Origin: Synergistaceae bacterium
Lineage (GTDB): Bacteria > Synergistota > Synergistia > Synergistales > Aminobacteriaceae
DNA: 9,110 nt
Direction of reading: 5' to 3'
Assembly: GCA_017427625.1 (NCBI GenBank)
Contig: JAFRSL010000204.1
Coordinates: 1 to 9,110, forward strand
Positions 1 through 6,503 of the stretch are shown piece after piece; position 1 is the first letter of the stretch, and every line of letters begins with the position of its first letter. The notes under the pieces are model-generated. The model saw nothing but the letters and a program-made list of their open reading frames with translations, was not told the DNA's origin and searched no databases. The position numbers and the translations under genes were made by a program.

Positions 1-3
1 AAA

Positions 4-1329
4 TTACAGCATTACACTCACGACATAGTTGAAGCCGGCGCAAAGCAAAACGCTCACAGGTACAGCCAAGAAAAGCAGTCGGTTAAAGAGGCTGACCCTT
101 TCGTCTTCCTTCCCGCATGATGCCATTATGAGACTTCCGCCGGACGAGAACGGACTGATCGCACTGCTCTGTGCCCCCAAGACCGTGCAGGCGAAGAGAG
201 CCTCAGCACTAAGCCCAGTCGATGCCGCAAGTGCAGGTATAAGCGGGAAAAGTGCAGGAGCAACTACGCCGGTCGTCGAGCTGAAGAATGACATGAACGC
301 CGCAACAACACTGAATGCCACAGGAACCAGCGCAACAGCAACATTCGAGCCTATCCACGATGAAAGCGCGTCAATCGTTCCGGCCTTAACAGCAACAGCG
401 ATGAGCATTCCAGCTCCGGCGATCATTATGATTGTGTTCCAAGGGACGCGGGCGACGGCTTCTTTCTGCGGGGCAAGTTTCATCATAAGTGCTATAACCG
501 CGAAGATTATCCCCACAAGTCCGACATCTATCTTGCTGTTCAGCATGGCTATCGTCTTGTTGCCGGGCATTATGCTTTTCATGATTGGGAATATCAGGAG
601 TACAACCATCATCATGATCATTAGCGTGAACGTCTGACGCTGCTTTTTGTCGAACGGCTCAGGTTTTGCGAACGTTACGCCCTTCCCGATGTGCCAGTTC
701 GAGGGAAGCCCGAAACGGAACACCGCAATGATTATCAGCGAGAATATTACCGCGAGGATAAATATCTTCATCTCCATGTTGAAGCTATCGACCGCCTGAA
801 GCTCCTTGTGTGCCTCGTATGCACTGTCAGAAAGTCCCCTGAATATTACGCCGAGATTCGATGTCGGGAAGTTTCCGCCCGCCAACGCACCGCAGTTAAT
901 TGCGACTCCTCCGGTCAGCTTGTCCATGTGAGCCTCCTCGCATATTACGAGGGTTATAGGTGCCATGAACGCCATAACCGTGAAGAATGTAGCTCCCATT
1001 ATCGAGAGTATCACAGCAACGATGAACAGCGCGAACGGAAGAAGTCCGGGAAATTTCCGGCATGAATATAGCAGAGAGCCGGAAAGTTTTTCGAGTGTCC
1101 CGTTAATCGCTGCGAAGTTGTAGAACAGCGACACCGACAGTATCACGAACATCGTGTTGACCGGCCAGAAGCCTATTACCTGCGCGGGTCTCAATCCCAT
1201 AACGAAGCACCCTATTATGTACGCGAAGACCATGCAGAATAGTCCCGTGTTTATTCCTGTCTTGTAGCCGAGAATTATTGCCAGCGCTATGCAGGCTACG
1301 ATTATGAGGCTCAATGTTCCGCCCGTCAT
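4..1329 (-). CDS. MatC-like/SLC13-type carboxylate carrier (membrane permease)
   Basis: A 441-residue polytopic inner-membrane protein with about 11-12 hydrophobic segments. It resembles the dicarboxylate carrier MatC family and the wider ion-transporter superfamily (DASS/CitMHS-like). Two similar re-entrant-loop-like motifs support this: GGNFPTSNLG at residues 151-160 and SSAISPFSSGG at 388-398, each followed by hydrophobic residues, as expected of an inverted-repeat transporter. A soluble, charged stretch at about 207-232 separates the two halves. The family normally moves di- or monocarboxylates with Na+ or H+; the substrate here is unknown. The start is secure: AAAGGAG (1341-1347) lies inside the end of the upstream hydrolase gene, 11 bases before the ATG, and only 2 bases separate the two genes, so they are co-transcribed and probably translationally coupled. 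The stop codon lies at 4-6, so no terminator is visible. I see no frameshift or truncation. Family assignment is fairly sure; substrate is not. Confidence 0.8.
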   Translation of the reverse strand: MTGGTLSLIIVACIALAIILGYKTGINTGLFCMVFAYIIGCFVMGLRPAQVIGFWPVNTMFVILSVSLFYNFAAINGTLEKLSGSLLYSCRKFPGLLPFALFIVAVILSIMGATFFTVMAFMAPITLVICEEAHMDKLTGGVAINCGALAGGNFPTSNLGVIFRGLSDSAYEAHKELQAVDSFNMEMKIFILAVIFSLIIIAVFRFGLPSNWHIGKGVTFAKPEPFDKKQRQTFTLMIMMMVVLLIFPIMKSIMPGNKTIAMLNSKIDVGLVGIIFAVIALMMKLAPQKEAVARVPWNTIIMIAGAGMLIAVAVKAGTIDALSSWIGSNVAVALVPVAFSVVAAFMSFFSSTTGVVAPALFPLIPALAASTGLSAEALFACTVLGAQSSAISPFSSGGSLIMASCGKEDERVSLFNRLLFLAVPVSVLLCAGFNYVVSVML

Positions 1330-1331
1330 GA

Positions 1332-2201
1332 TTATTCACCCTCCTTTATGCCGAGAAGCTCATACGGTATCGTCCGAGTCATGTGGTATATATGCTCCTC
1401 CGGTATCCCGTTGTCCGCAAGGTACTGCATGTACTCCTTGAGTGCGATTTCCCAGTGGGGATTTTCCGTTTGACCGCCGTCAGTGTCTACCATGACATTC
1501 TTGTAGCCTACCTTCTTGATGATTTCGAGGTTGTCGGGAAGGTTGGACTTGTATTTTCCTCCGCCCATGTTCTGAGCATAACAGCGTTCGAGGATAACAT
1601 CGTAATCCTTGACGATTTTCACTTGGTCATCGTGGGACATTCCGACGATCCACCATTCTGGGTGAGTGAGAACTATCTTCTTGACACCCGCATTCCTCGC
1701 CGCCTCAATCACAACGAAGGCTTCCTCCGGCGATACGTGGGCGGTTCCGAGAACAGCGTCATAGTCCTTCACCATTCGGAAAACCTCAAGAAGCATCGGT
1801 ACGACCTTCCAGCCTGAGACAATATCGACTCCTGACGCGGGGTCTTTCCCCATTTTGCGGATATGGTTCTTTGCAGACTGAGTTGGAAGCCATACGACTT
1901 TAGCACCGAGCTTCAAGGCAGTCTCAACCGCTGAAGGATTTATCCCGCCTATGACCCTGTTCATTGTAACAGAGCCGTACATCGTGAAGCCCGTATTCTC
2001 CCCGTGAAAGCGTCTGACATATTCATTCGTGAGATACGCCCTGTTCGCTGTGAAACCTTGATGCGATTTTATGACGATTGCGCGTGCACCGACTCTTATT
2101 GCGGCGTCGGCAAGCTCAAAATCGTTGTAAGCACGAAGACGCAAATCAGGATTCGTGTGAACGTGCATATCGCATACGCCTTTCAATGATACTTCTGACA
2201 T
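1332..2201 (-). CDS. Metal-dependent hydrolase, DUF6282 type (amidohydrolase/PHP-like fold)
   Basis: A 289-residue cytoplasmic protein with the layout of a metal-dependent TIM-barrel hydrolase. Possible metal or catalytic residues are H13-x-H15 in CDMHVHTNPD, K45 and H47 in VIKSHQG, H155 in TAHVSPEEA, H180 in LTHPEWW, and D239/D241 in VMVDTDGG. Order and spacing are those of an amidohydrolase-like barrel. I associate the sequence with the DUF6282 family, whose reaction is not established. The frame is open up to 2252, but the ATG at 2201 is the better start: GGAGGG at 2209-2214 sits 7 bases upstream and the protein then begins MSEVSLKGVCDMHVH, whereas the 17 extra residues look like translated promoter DNA. 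It is followed at once by the carboxylate carrier and is divergent from a LysR regulator, so it likely processes an imported organic acid, lactone or amide under LysR control. Confidence 0.78.
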   Translation of the reverse strand: MSEVSLKGVCDMHVHTNPDLRLRAYNDFELADAAIRVGARAIVIKSHQGFTANRAYLTNEYVRRFHGENTGFTMYGSVTMNRVIGGINPSAVETALKLGAKVVWLPTQSAKNHIRKMGKDPASGVDIVSGWKVVPMLLEVFRMVKDYDAVLGTAHVSPEEAFVVIEAARNAGVKKIVLTHPEWWIVGMSHDDQVKIVKDYDVILERCYAQNMGGGKYKSNLPDNLEIIKKVGYKNVMVDTDGGQTENPHWEIALKEYMQYLADNGIPEEHIYHMTRTIPYELLGIKEGE

Positions 2202-2208
2202 TGCTTTA

Positions 2209-2214
2209 CCCTCC
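2209..2214 (-). promoter_or_regulatory. Ribosome binding site that sets the hydrolase start
   Basis: Reads GGAGGG on the minus strand, 7 bases before the ATG at 2201. It argues against the longer frame starting at 2252, which has no comparable site. Confidence 0.8.
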
Positions 2215-2310
2215 CGTGTTATGTTTTTTGGAATTGGGCGTATTATAATCACAAACAGCTATCACCGAAAGAGAAAATTTCTGTTACCATACATCACAAA
2301 AACTGATTGC

Positions 2311-2314
2311 GAGG
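2311..2314 (+). promoter_or_regulatory. Ribosome binding site that sets the LysR TTG start
   Basis: GAGG lies 7 bases before the TTG at 2322. The TTG at 2307 has no site at a usable distance, so the shorter protein beginning MDIKELNYIVAIAEEG, typical of LysR N-termini, is preferred. Confidence 0.65.
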
Positions 2315-2321
2315 TTACGAG

Positions 2322-3263
2322 TTGGACATCAAGGAACTGAATTACATTGTTGCGATTGCTGAGGAAGGAAGTATCTCAAAGGCTGCGGAACGTCTCTTTA
2401 TGGCACAGTCAGGATTGAGCCAGTTCCTTCAAATACTCGAACACGAAGTAGGCAGCAAATTATTCATAAGGACGTCAAAAGGTGTAAGACCTACGGAAGC
2501 GGGAAGGCTCATGATTGAGTACGCCTACAGGGAATTATCCGAGTATCACCGCGTAAGGGACGAAATTCAGGACGTGAACAACCTCAAGGGCGGCCGCGTA
2601 ATTATGGGGATAAGCACGTTCAGGGGGACGTTCTTAATGCCGCCGGTGCTTGAGGCTTTCGGGCGGGAATTTCCGGGTATCCATGTCGTGATCGTCGAGG
2701 CAAATTCTATGGCACTCGAAGGAATGCTGAAGAACGGCACGATAGATGTTGCGCTGATTATACTTCCGGCAAAGATATTGAAACCCGGTGATGCCGAGTT
2801 CGTAATGCGTGATGAGATTTGCATTGTGGCAGGAAAGAATCACCCTGTTCTGAAATATTCGCGTCCATCGCCTCCTCACTCAAAGTCAGCAATCGAGAAG
2901 TACATCGACCTCAGAGACACGATAGAGTTTGAATACTTACTCAGCGATTACGATACTATTCTTGGGCGCGAAAGCAGAAGGATTTTCCGTGAACATGACC
3001 TAATCCCGAAAGTTTACAACGAGAAACTCACGGCGTTCATGGCCGCGTCAATGGGAGCTGCGGGGCTTGGGATTGCGTTCACGTACTACTGCGCTAAGAG
3101 GGCCTACCCTGACGCTGAATTTCTCTCGCTTGGTGAGGAAGGGACGCTTGTTGACTTGGGTGTTTGCCTCGCTCCGGGACGCTATCACTCAAAGGCGGCA
3201 ATCGCTCTCAGGGATACGATGTTCCGGGTTCTTGGCGGAAAAACGCTTCCTACTCTGCTATAA
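2322..3263 (+). CDS. LysR-type transcriptional regulator
   Basis: A 313-residue DNA-binding regulator of usual LysR length. Residues 1-60 are a winged helix-turn-helix with the family pattern MDIKELNYIVAIAEEGSIS, KAAERLFMAQSGLSQ, LE, LF.R...G, PTEAG. A linker helix follows to about residue 85, and from about 90 (GRVIMGIS) onward there is a two-lobed periplasmic-binding-protein-like effector domain, with FPGIHVVIVEANS and GTIDVALIILP as typical strands. It starts at TTG (2322) with GAGG 7 bases upstream; a second in-frame TTG at 2307 would add five residues. It is transcribed away from the hydrolase-carrier pair, the standard arrangement for a LysR protein controlling its neighbour, with the carrier substrate or a derivative as probable co-inducer. 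Its stop codon overlaps the extended -10 that precedes the Mrr gene. Family certain, target inferred from position. Confidence 0.92.
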   Translation: MDIKELNYIVAIAEEGSISKAAERLFMAQSGLSQFLQILEHEVGSKLFIRTSKGVRPTEAGRLMIEYAYRELSEYHRVRDEIQDVNNLKGGRVIMGISTFRGTFLMPPVLEAFGREFPGIHVVIVEANSMALEGMLKNGTIDVALIILPAKILKPGDAEFVMRDEICIVAGKNHPVLKYSRPSPPHSKSAIEKYIDLRDTIEFEYLLSDYDTILGRESRRIFREHDLIPKVYNEKLTAFMAASMGAAGLGIAFTYYCAKRAYPDAEFLSLGEEGTLVDLGVCLAPGRYHSKAAIALRDTMFRVLGGKTLPTLL

Positions 3264-3273
3264 TTCAGCCATC
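3254..3273 (+). repeat. Left copy of 20-bp direct repeat flanking the mrr gene
   Basis: The motif TCTGCTATAATTCAGYCATC occurs here with C at the variable position, and again at 4231-4250 with T. Nineteen of 20 bases match, the first 15 exactly. This copy overlaps the last codons of the LysR gene. The two copies are 977 bp apart and enclose the restriction gene. Confidence 0.8.
3256..3264 (+). promoter_or_regulatory. Extended -10 promoter for the mrr gene
   Basis: TGCTATAAT is a perfect extended -10 (TG-N-TATAAT), ending 53 bases before the mrr ATG and overlapping the LysR stop codon. No good -35 hexamer lies 16-18 bp upstream; TTGGCG at 3232-3237 is 21 bp away. Extended -10 promoters can work without one. 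Confidence 0.6.
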
Positions 3274-3317
3274 AAATAGAACCCAATGATGCTTTTCAAA
3301 CAAAGGAGACTCTTAAA

Positions 3318-4223
3318 ATGGCGGTACCGAAATATCACGAATTCTTCCCTGTAATCCTTACTTTTTTGGGAGATGGCCAGCAACACACGCTAAAGGAGAT
3401 TCGCTCATATTGTTCTGATTTCTTTAACTTATCGGGAGAAGACAGAATTGCAGCAACCCAAAGTGGACATAACTTGGTTTTTGACCGCATCGGATGGGCA
3501 AAAGCTTATTTGAAAAAAGCAGGCCTAATAGATATACCAGTTCGTGCCACTTGCATGATAACCGAACTTGGGAAACAGACGCTGGAAAAAGGTGCTGATT
3601 GCCTGACTTTGGAATATGTTCATCAGCTTCAGGAAAAGAAGAGCGACATGCTCCCTGCTCCTGCTCAAGAAACAGTTTTCACACCAGACGCTCAGAGTCC
3701 TATGGAAGCAATCGACTATGCGATGGCACAGCTAAAATCAGAACTTGCGGATGACCTTTTGGCAGAAATCTCGAAAATGAATGAGTATGATTTTGAGAAG
3801 CTTGTTGTGGATCTTCTGGTGAAAATAGGATATGGGAAGCCCGAACAGAACAGCGATGCAGTAACGAAAAAATCTGGCGATGAGGGCGTTGATGGTATCG
3901 TTAAAGCTGACCGGCTTGGCTTCGATGCTGTTTATGTCCAAGCCAAGAAATGGAAAGAGAGTTCCTACATAGGCAGGCCAGAGGTACAAAAGTTCCTGGG
4001 CGCACTTGTTGGTCAAGGTGCAACAAAAGGATTGTTCATAACAACAGGTCAGTTTACCAGCGGAGCAACTGATTTTGTAAAGAAGCAGCTGAACCATAAA
4101 ATTGTCCTCATCGACGGGAAACAGCTTGCTGAACTTATGATTGAGTATGGACTTGGAGTGACTACCGTTGATACGCTGAAGATCCAGCGCGTTGATACGG
4201 ATTATTTTAGTGCGGACGATTAA
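3318..4223 (+). CDS. mrr: Mrr-type restriction endonuclease (type IV)
   Basis: A 301-residue protein, close to the length of E. coli Mrr (about 304), so apparently complete. Residues 1-95 form the winged-helix N-terminal Mrr domain (PKYHEFFPVIL, then GLIDIP and ITELGKQ). A low-complexity linker runs from about 105 to 130. Residues 150-275 are the Mrr catalytic domain of the PD-(D/E)XK fold: E160 in DFEKLVVDLL, D192 in GDEGVDG (187-193), and Q208-A-K210 in VQAKKW. All active-site positions are intact. Such enzymes cut foreign DNA carrying modified bases; no methyltransferase partner is seen, as expected for type IV. AAGGAG lies about 12 bases before the ATG. The gene is richer in A+T codons than its neighbours, stands alone between two copies of a 20-bp repeat, and so looks acquired. 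A housekeeping Mrr-fold protein is the alternative, but both domains match Mrr. Confidence 0.9.
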   Translation: MAVPKYHEFFPVILTFLGDGQQHTLKEIRSYCSDFFNLSGEDRIAATQSGHNLVFDRIGWAKAYLKKAGLIDIPVRATCMITELGKQTLEKGADCLTLEYVHQLQEKKSDMLPAPAQETVFTPDAQSPMEAIDYAMAQLKSELADDLLAEISKMNEYDFEKLVVDLLVKIGYGKPEQNSDAVTKKSGDEGVDGIVKADRLGFDAVYVQAKKWKESSYIGRPEVQKFLGALVGQGATKGLFITTGQFTSGATDFVKKQLNHKIVLIDGKQLAELMIEYGLGVTTVDTLKIQRVDTDYFSADD

Positions 4224-4230
4224 AGCCCCG

Positions 4231-4250
4231 TCTGCTATAATTCAGTCATC
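4231..4250 (+). repeat. Right copy of 20-bp direct repeat flanking the mrr gene
   Basis: Same motif as 3254-3273 with one C-to-T difference. It starts 8 bases after the mrr stop codon and contains the promoter for the next gene. Confidence 0.8.
4233..4241 (+). promoter_or_regulatory. Extended -10 promoter for the recO-like/cobT operon
   Basis: TGCTATAAT again forms a perfect extended -10, ending 33 bases before the ATG of the RecO-like gene. There is no recognisable -35. This is the only good promoter candidate seen ahead of the five-gene run 4275-7611. Confidence 0.6.
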
Positions 4251-4274
4251 TCATATTGGAGGGAGATTCGATTC

Positions 4275-4904
4275 ATGTTCAACGGCGAGGACTTCATCAC
4301 CGCAAAAGGCGTAACCCTCTCCCGCGAAATCTCAGGCGAAAGTAACTTGTGGGTGCGTCTTTTCCTTGAGGGTGAAGGGGTCGTCAGCCTCCGCTCAATG
4401 AACTTCAAGGGCGACTCTGAGCCGTTCGTATGGGCAATCTACCACTTTCAAAAAAATTCCAAGAACGCAAAGTATTACGTCAGAGATATTGATGTTAAAG
4501 ATGACATGCTCGCGCTGAGACGAAGCCGCGAAACCATAAGTACAGCCTTCAAGTGGGCAGAGTTACTCGAAAAATTCATGCCTCACGAGCAGCCCGATGA
4601 TGAACTTCTCGGAAATCTCTACTGGAACATGAAGCTCTTGACTCAACCATCAGTGCCGTATTATGTTCCTGATTGGCGGTTCTTGTGGCAATGGATTGAG
4701 TTGTGGGGACTCGCTCCTGATATTGTGGATTTTCATGCGTCAAATAACTTCAACAATGACGAAATTTCTCTCTTGGTTCAAACGTCAAGCCTTAACTCGA
4801 AAGGGGTAATCAAGCTGTTCAACAGTCCTATAAATTCTAACGTCCGCGAAAATACTTTCACCATAGCCGCAGAGCTCGCCGTAAAATTCCTCCGTCAAAT
4901 ATGA
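4275..4904 (+). CDS. RecO-like protein (probable DNA recombination/repair mediator)
   Basis: A 209-residue protein with a RecO-like layout but weak conservation. Residues 1-75 resemble the RecO N-terminal OB-fold: a strand with KGVTLSREISGESNLWVRLFL, then EGEGVVSLRSMNFKGDSEPF, like the family's G.VL...ygE.d.l..l.T...G......G..r..S. Residues 80-122 resemble the helical part (ALRRSRETISTAFKWAELLEKFMP then LLGNLYWNMKLL), and FLWQWIELWGLAPDIVDF at 136-153 matches the FE...L..lGy.P.l segment of RecO. RecO proteins bind single-stranded DNA and work with RecR and RecF in loading RecA. The cysteine zinc finger of many RecO proteins is missing: the protein has no cysteine. GGAGGGAG (4258-4265) precedes the ATG by 9 bases. 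Its last four bases are the ATGA that starts cobT, so the two are translationally coupled. Assignment rests on pattern similarity only; it could instead be an uncharacterised OB-fold protein. Confidence 0.55.
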   Translation: MFNGEDFITAKGVTLSREISGESNLWVRLFLEGEGVVSLRSMNFKGDSEPFVWAIYHFQKNSKNAKYYVRDIDVKDDMLALRRSRETISTAFKWAELLEKFMPHEQPDDELLGNLYWNMKLLTQPSVPYYVPDWRFLWQWIELWGLAPDIVDFHASNNFNNDEISLLVQTSSLNSKGVIKLFNSPINSNVRENTFTIAAELAVKFLRQI

Positions 4905-5932
4905 AGCGAATATCACAAATCGCACCCCTCAATTCTCAGGCCATGAGGGAAGCGCAGGAAATTCAATCCACGCTCGTAAAGCCCGCCGGAAGTCTCGGAG
5001 AACTCGAACGCCTAACAGTCCAGCTCGCAGGAATCACAGGCAATCCGCGAAACACAGTCCCACGAAAAGTAATATGCCTCTTCGGTTCGGATCACGGAAT
5101 ATATGACGAGGGAGTCTGTTCTTCGCCGCAGGATTTCACGCGGAAATTGATGGAGGTTTACGCAAGCAGCCAGAACGGAGGGATTAACGTTCTCGCACGT
5201 CAGGCAGGCGCGGAGCTGAGGGTCTACGACTTAGGTGTTAAGGGTCTCGGTGAGCATGAGAACATAATCACCCGAAAATTCCTCCCCAATGGAACGGCTG
5301 ACTTCCTCCACGCTCGCGCAATGAGTCCTGAGACTGTGAGGGCTGTAATATCGTTCGGGATTGACCTTGTTCGAGACATGAAAGCTGAGGGCGTTGGCCT
5401 GATCGGTACGGGCGAGGTCGGAATGGGCAACACTTCTCCCGCGTGTGCGTGTATCATGGCCGGGCTGAAATCCCGTGATGACTCACTTGTCGGGCGCGGC
5501 GCAGGACTCTCGGACGAGGCATTTTTACGGAAGAAGAACGTCATACTTTCCGCGCTTGAATTTCATTCGCCGAACCTCACCGACTCCGTGAACATTCTCT
5601 CATGCGTCGGCGGTCTCGACATTGCCGCGATGACTGGGGTATTTCTCGGAGGCGCGATTTACCGCATTCCTGTTCTTGTCGACGGTGTAATCTCAGTTGC
5701 AGGCGCATTGATGGCATATATGATTGAGCCACTCACATTGGGATACATGATTGCTTCACATGAGTCAGCTGAACCTGCGTATGCCCGCGCGGCTGAGGCA
5801 ATGAATCTTTCAGCTCCCTTGAAACTAGGAATGAGACTCGGTGAGGGCACGGGCTGTGCAATAATGATGCAGATAATTGATGACGCACTCGCTATAATAA
5901 ACACGATGGGAAAGTTTCAGGAAATATTATGA
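4901..5932 (+). CDS. cobT: Nicotinate-nucleotide--dimethylbenzimidazole phosphoribosyltransferase (CobT)
   Basis: A 343-residue cytosolic enzyme of normal CobT length. It transfers the phosphoribosyl group of nicotinate mononucleotide to 5,6-dimethylbenzimidazole or a related base, giving alpha-ribazole 5'-phosphate and nicotinate for the lower loop of cobamides. Family motifs are present in order: KPAGSLGELE (27-36), SDHGIYDEGV (63-72), GEVGMGNTSPA (171-181), a GRGAGL segment, GGLDIAAMTG, VDGVISVAGAL, SHESAEP, and LGEGTG with E315 as the expected catalytic base. The region at 80-98, which in the family usually reads like TAQMV.NF..GGAAINVL, is altered here (TRKLMEV..SSQNGGINVL), which may change the base-binding pocket. 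It begins within the ATGA end of the RecO-like gene. No cobU, cobS or cobC and no cobalamin riboswitch are in the window, so the rest of the pathway must lie elsewhere. Confidence 0.93.
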   Translation: MKRISQIAPLNSQAMREAQEIQSTLVKPAGSLGELERLTVQLAGITGNPRNTVPRKVICLFGSDHGIYDEGVCSSPQDFTRKLMEVYASSQNGGINVLARQAGAELRVYDLGVKGLGEHENIITRKFLPNGTADFLHARAMSPETVRAVISFGIDLVRDMKAEGVGLIGTGEVGMGNTSPACACIMAGLKSRDDSLVGRGAGLSDEAFLRKKNVILSALEFHSPNLTDSVNILSCVGGLDIAAMTGVFLGGAIYRIPVLVDGVISVAGALMAYMIEPLTLGYMIASHESAEPAYARAAEAMNLSAPLKLGMRLGEGTGCAIMMQIIDDALAIINTMGKFQEIL

Positions 5933-5933
5933 C

Positions 5934-5938
5934 AGGAG
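5934..5938 (+). promoter_or_regulatory. Ribosome binding site that sets the nicotinamidase start
   Basis: AGGAG lies 10 bases before the ATG at 5949 but only 1 base before the in-frame ATG at 5940, so initiation at 5949 is favoured. Confidence 0.7.
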
Positions 5939-5948
5939 AATGATAATC

Positions 5949-6503
5949 ATGAAGGAAATTCTTGTAGTCGATTGCCAGTACGATTTTATTGACGGAACAT
6001 TAGCTTGCGGACACGCTGAAGAGGCCGTGAAGAACATCGTCAAGTTCATCAACGACAACCCTGACGCAAAGGTCTACTATTCTGCCGACAACCACAGCCC
6101 AAAGCATTGCAGTTACATTCCCAACGGCGGAACATGGCCGGTACACTGTCAGGCAGGAACTCACGGCGCGGAGATTCACTCATCGTTCACCAGCGACATC
6201 AAGAACCCTTCACAGCGTCCCAATGATGAGACGGTATACTACAAGGGCGAGAATGACGGTGTGGAAGAATACTCAGCGTTCGAGGCAAAGAACAAGGCAG
6301 GAAAGAAGCTCTGTGATGAAATCGGAGGCGGCCTCATCGTCTGCGGAATTGCGAGCGAGTTCTGCGTCCGTGAGAGCGTCTTGGCACTCTTGAAGTCAGG
6401 CCGTGAAGTCGGAGTTCCTGAGGACATGCTTGCATGGGTTGACGAGGAGAATCACCGCAAAAATCTCGCTGAGCTTTCAAAAATGGGAGTAAAGATTATA
6501 TGA
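5949..6503 (+). CDS. pncA: Nicotinamidase (isochorismatase-family hydrolase)
   Basis: A 184-residue cytosolic enzyme, close to the 186 residues of M. tuberculosis PncA. It deamidates nicotinamide to nicotinate for NAD salvage. The catalytic triad D8 (VDCQYDF), K99 (YYKGENDG) and C139 (ASEFCVRES) is complete. Metal ligands D47, H49 and H53 lie in SADNHSPKHCSY and H66 in the WPVHCQAGTHGAEIH segment, which is diagnostic of nicotinamidases among isochorismatase-like proteins. EEYSAF (106-111) is also typical. The open frame could begin at 5940, but ribosome-site spacing favours 5949, giving MKEILVVDCQYDF. It lies 16 bases after cobT and overlaps the HAD gene by ATGA. The neighbourhood is suggestive: CobT releases nicotinate, this enzyme makes it. 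A pyrazinamidase-like activity on other amides cannot be excluded. Confidence 0.88.
   Translation: MKEILVVDCQYDFIDGTLACGHAEEAVKNIVKFINDNPDAKVYYSADNHSPKHCSYIPNGGTWPVHCQAGTHGAEIHSSFTSDIKNPSQRPNDETVYYKGENDGVEEYSAFEAKNKAGKKLCDEIGGGLIVCGIASEFCVRESVLALLKSGREVGVPEDMLAWVDEENHRKNLAELSKMGVKII

Larger units (their letters stand above)
2202..2321. promoter_or_regulatory. Divergent promoter/operator region between hydrolase and LysR regulator
   Basis: This 120-bp A+T-rich gap must hold both promoters. On the minus strand TATAAT at 2247-2242 is a good -10 for the hydrolase gene, but the matching -35 position is poor (TTTCGG-like), as expected of an activator-dependent promoter. A plus-strand TATAAT also reads at 2244-2249. 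The 15-bp ATCACAAACAGCTAT at 2248-2262 fits the LysR-box rule T-N11-A, with partial dyad symmetry (AT..C/G..AT). ATCAC recurs at 2261 and 2293, and ATCACAAA occurs exactly at both 2248-2255 and 2293-2300, 45 bp apart. The operator assignment is inference; the repeats and -10 are seen directly. Confidence 0.5.

Noticed and set aside
29..1065. Plus-strand open frames at 29-637 and 691-1065 antisense to the carrier gene
   Set aside because: They mirror the hydrophobic codon pattern of the carrier, give low-complexity Ser/Thr/Ala or Arg-rich products, and lack family motifs. The minus-strand gene is clearly real.
1103..1339. Minus-strand open frame overlapping the carrier start in another frame
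   Set aside because: Same-strand shadow of the carrier; no motif, and the carrier has the ribosome site.
1383..2189. Plus-strand frames at 1383-1817 and 2004-2189 opposite the hydrolase
   Set aside because: Antisense shadows of a gene with clear conserved metal-binding motifs.
2567..2879. Minus-strand frames opposite the LysR gene
   Set aside because: Products are the reverse image of the effector domain; no ribosome site or recognisable domain.
3738..4097. Minus-strand 119-residue frame opposite the Mrr catalytic domain
   Set aside because: Composition is that of antisense DNA, and the Mrr active-site residues lie on the other strand.
4224..4274. Cobalamin riboswitch ahead of the cobT operon
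   Set aside because: Only 51 bases separate mrr from the RecO-like gene and no B12-box-like element is visible; cobT itself overlaps its upstream gene.
5893..5898. TATAAT at the end of cobT as an internal promoter for the nicotinamidase
   Set aside because: No extended -10 TG and the nearest TTGATG is only 10 bp upstream, too close for a -35; likely chance.
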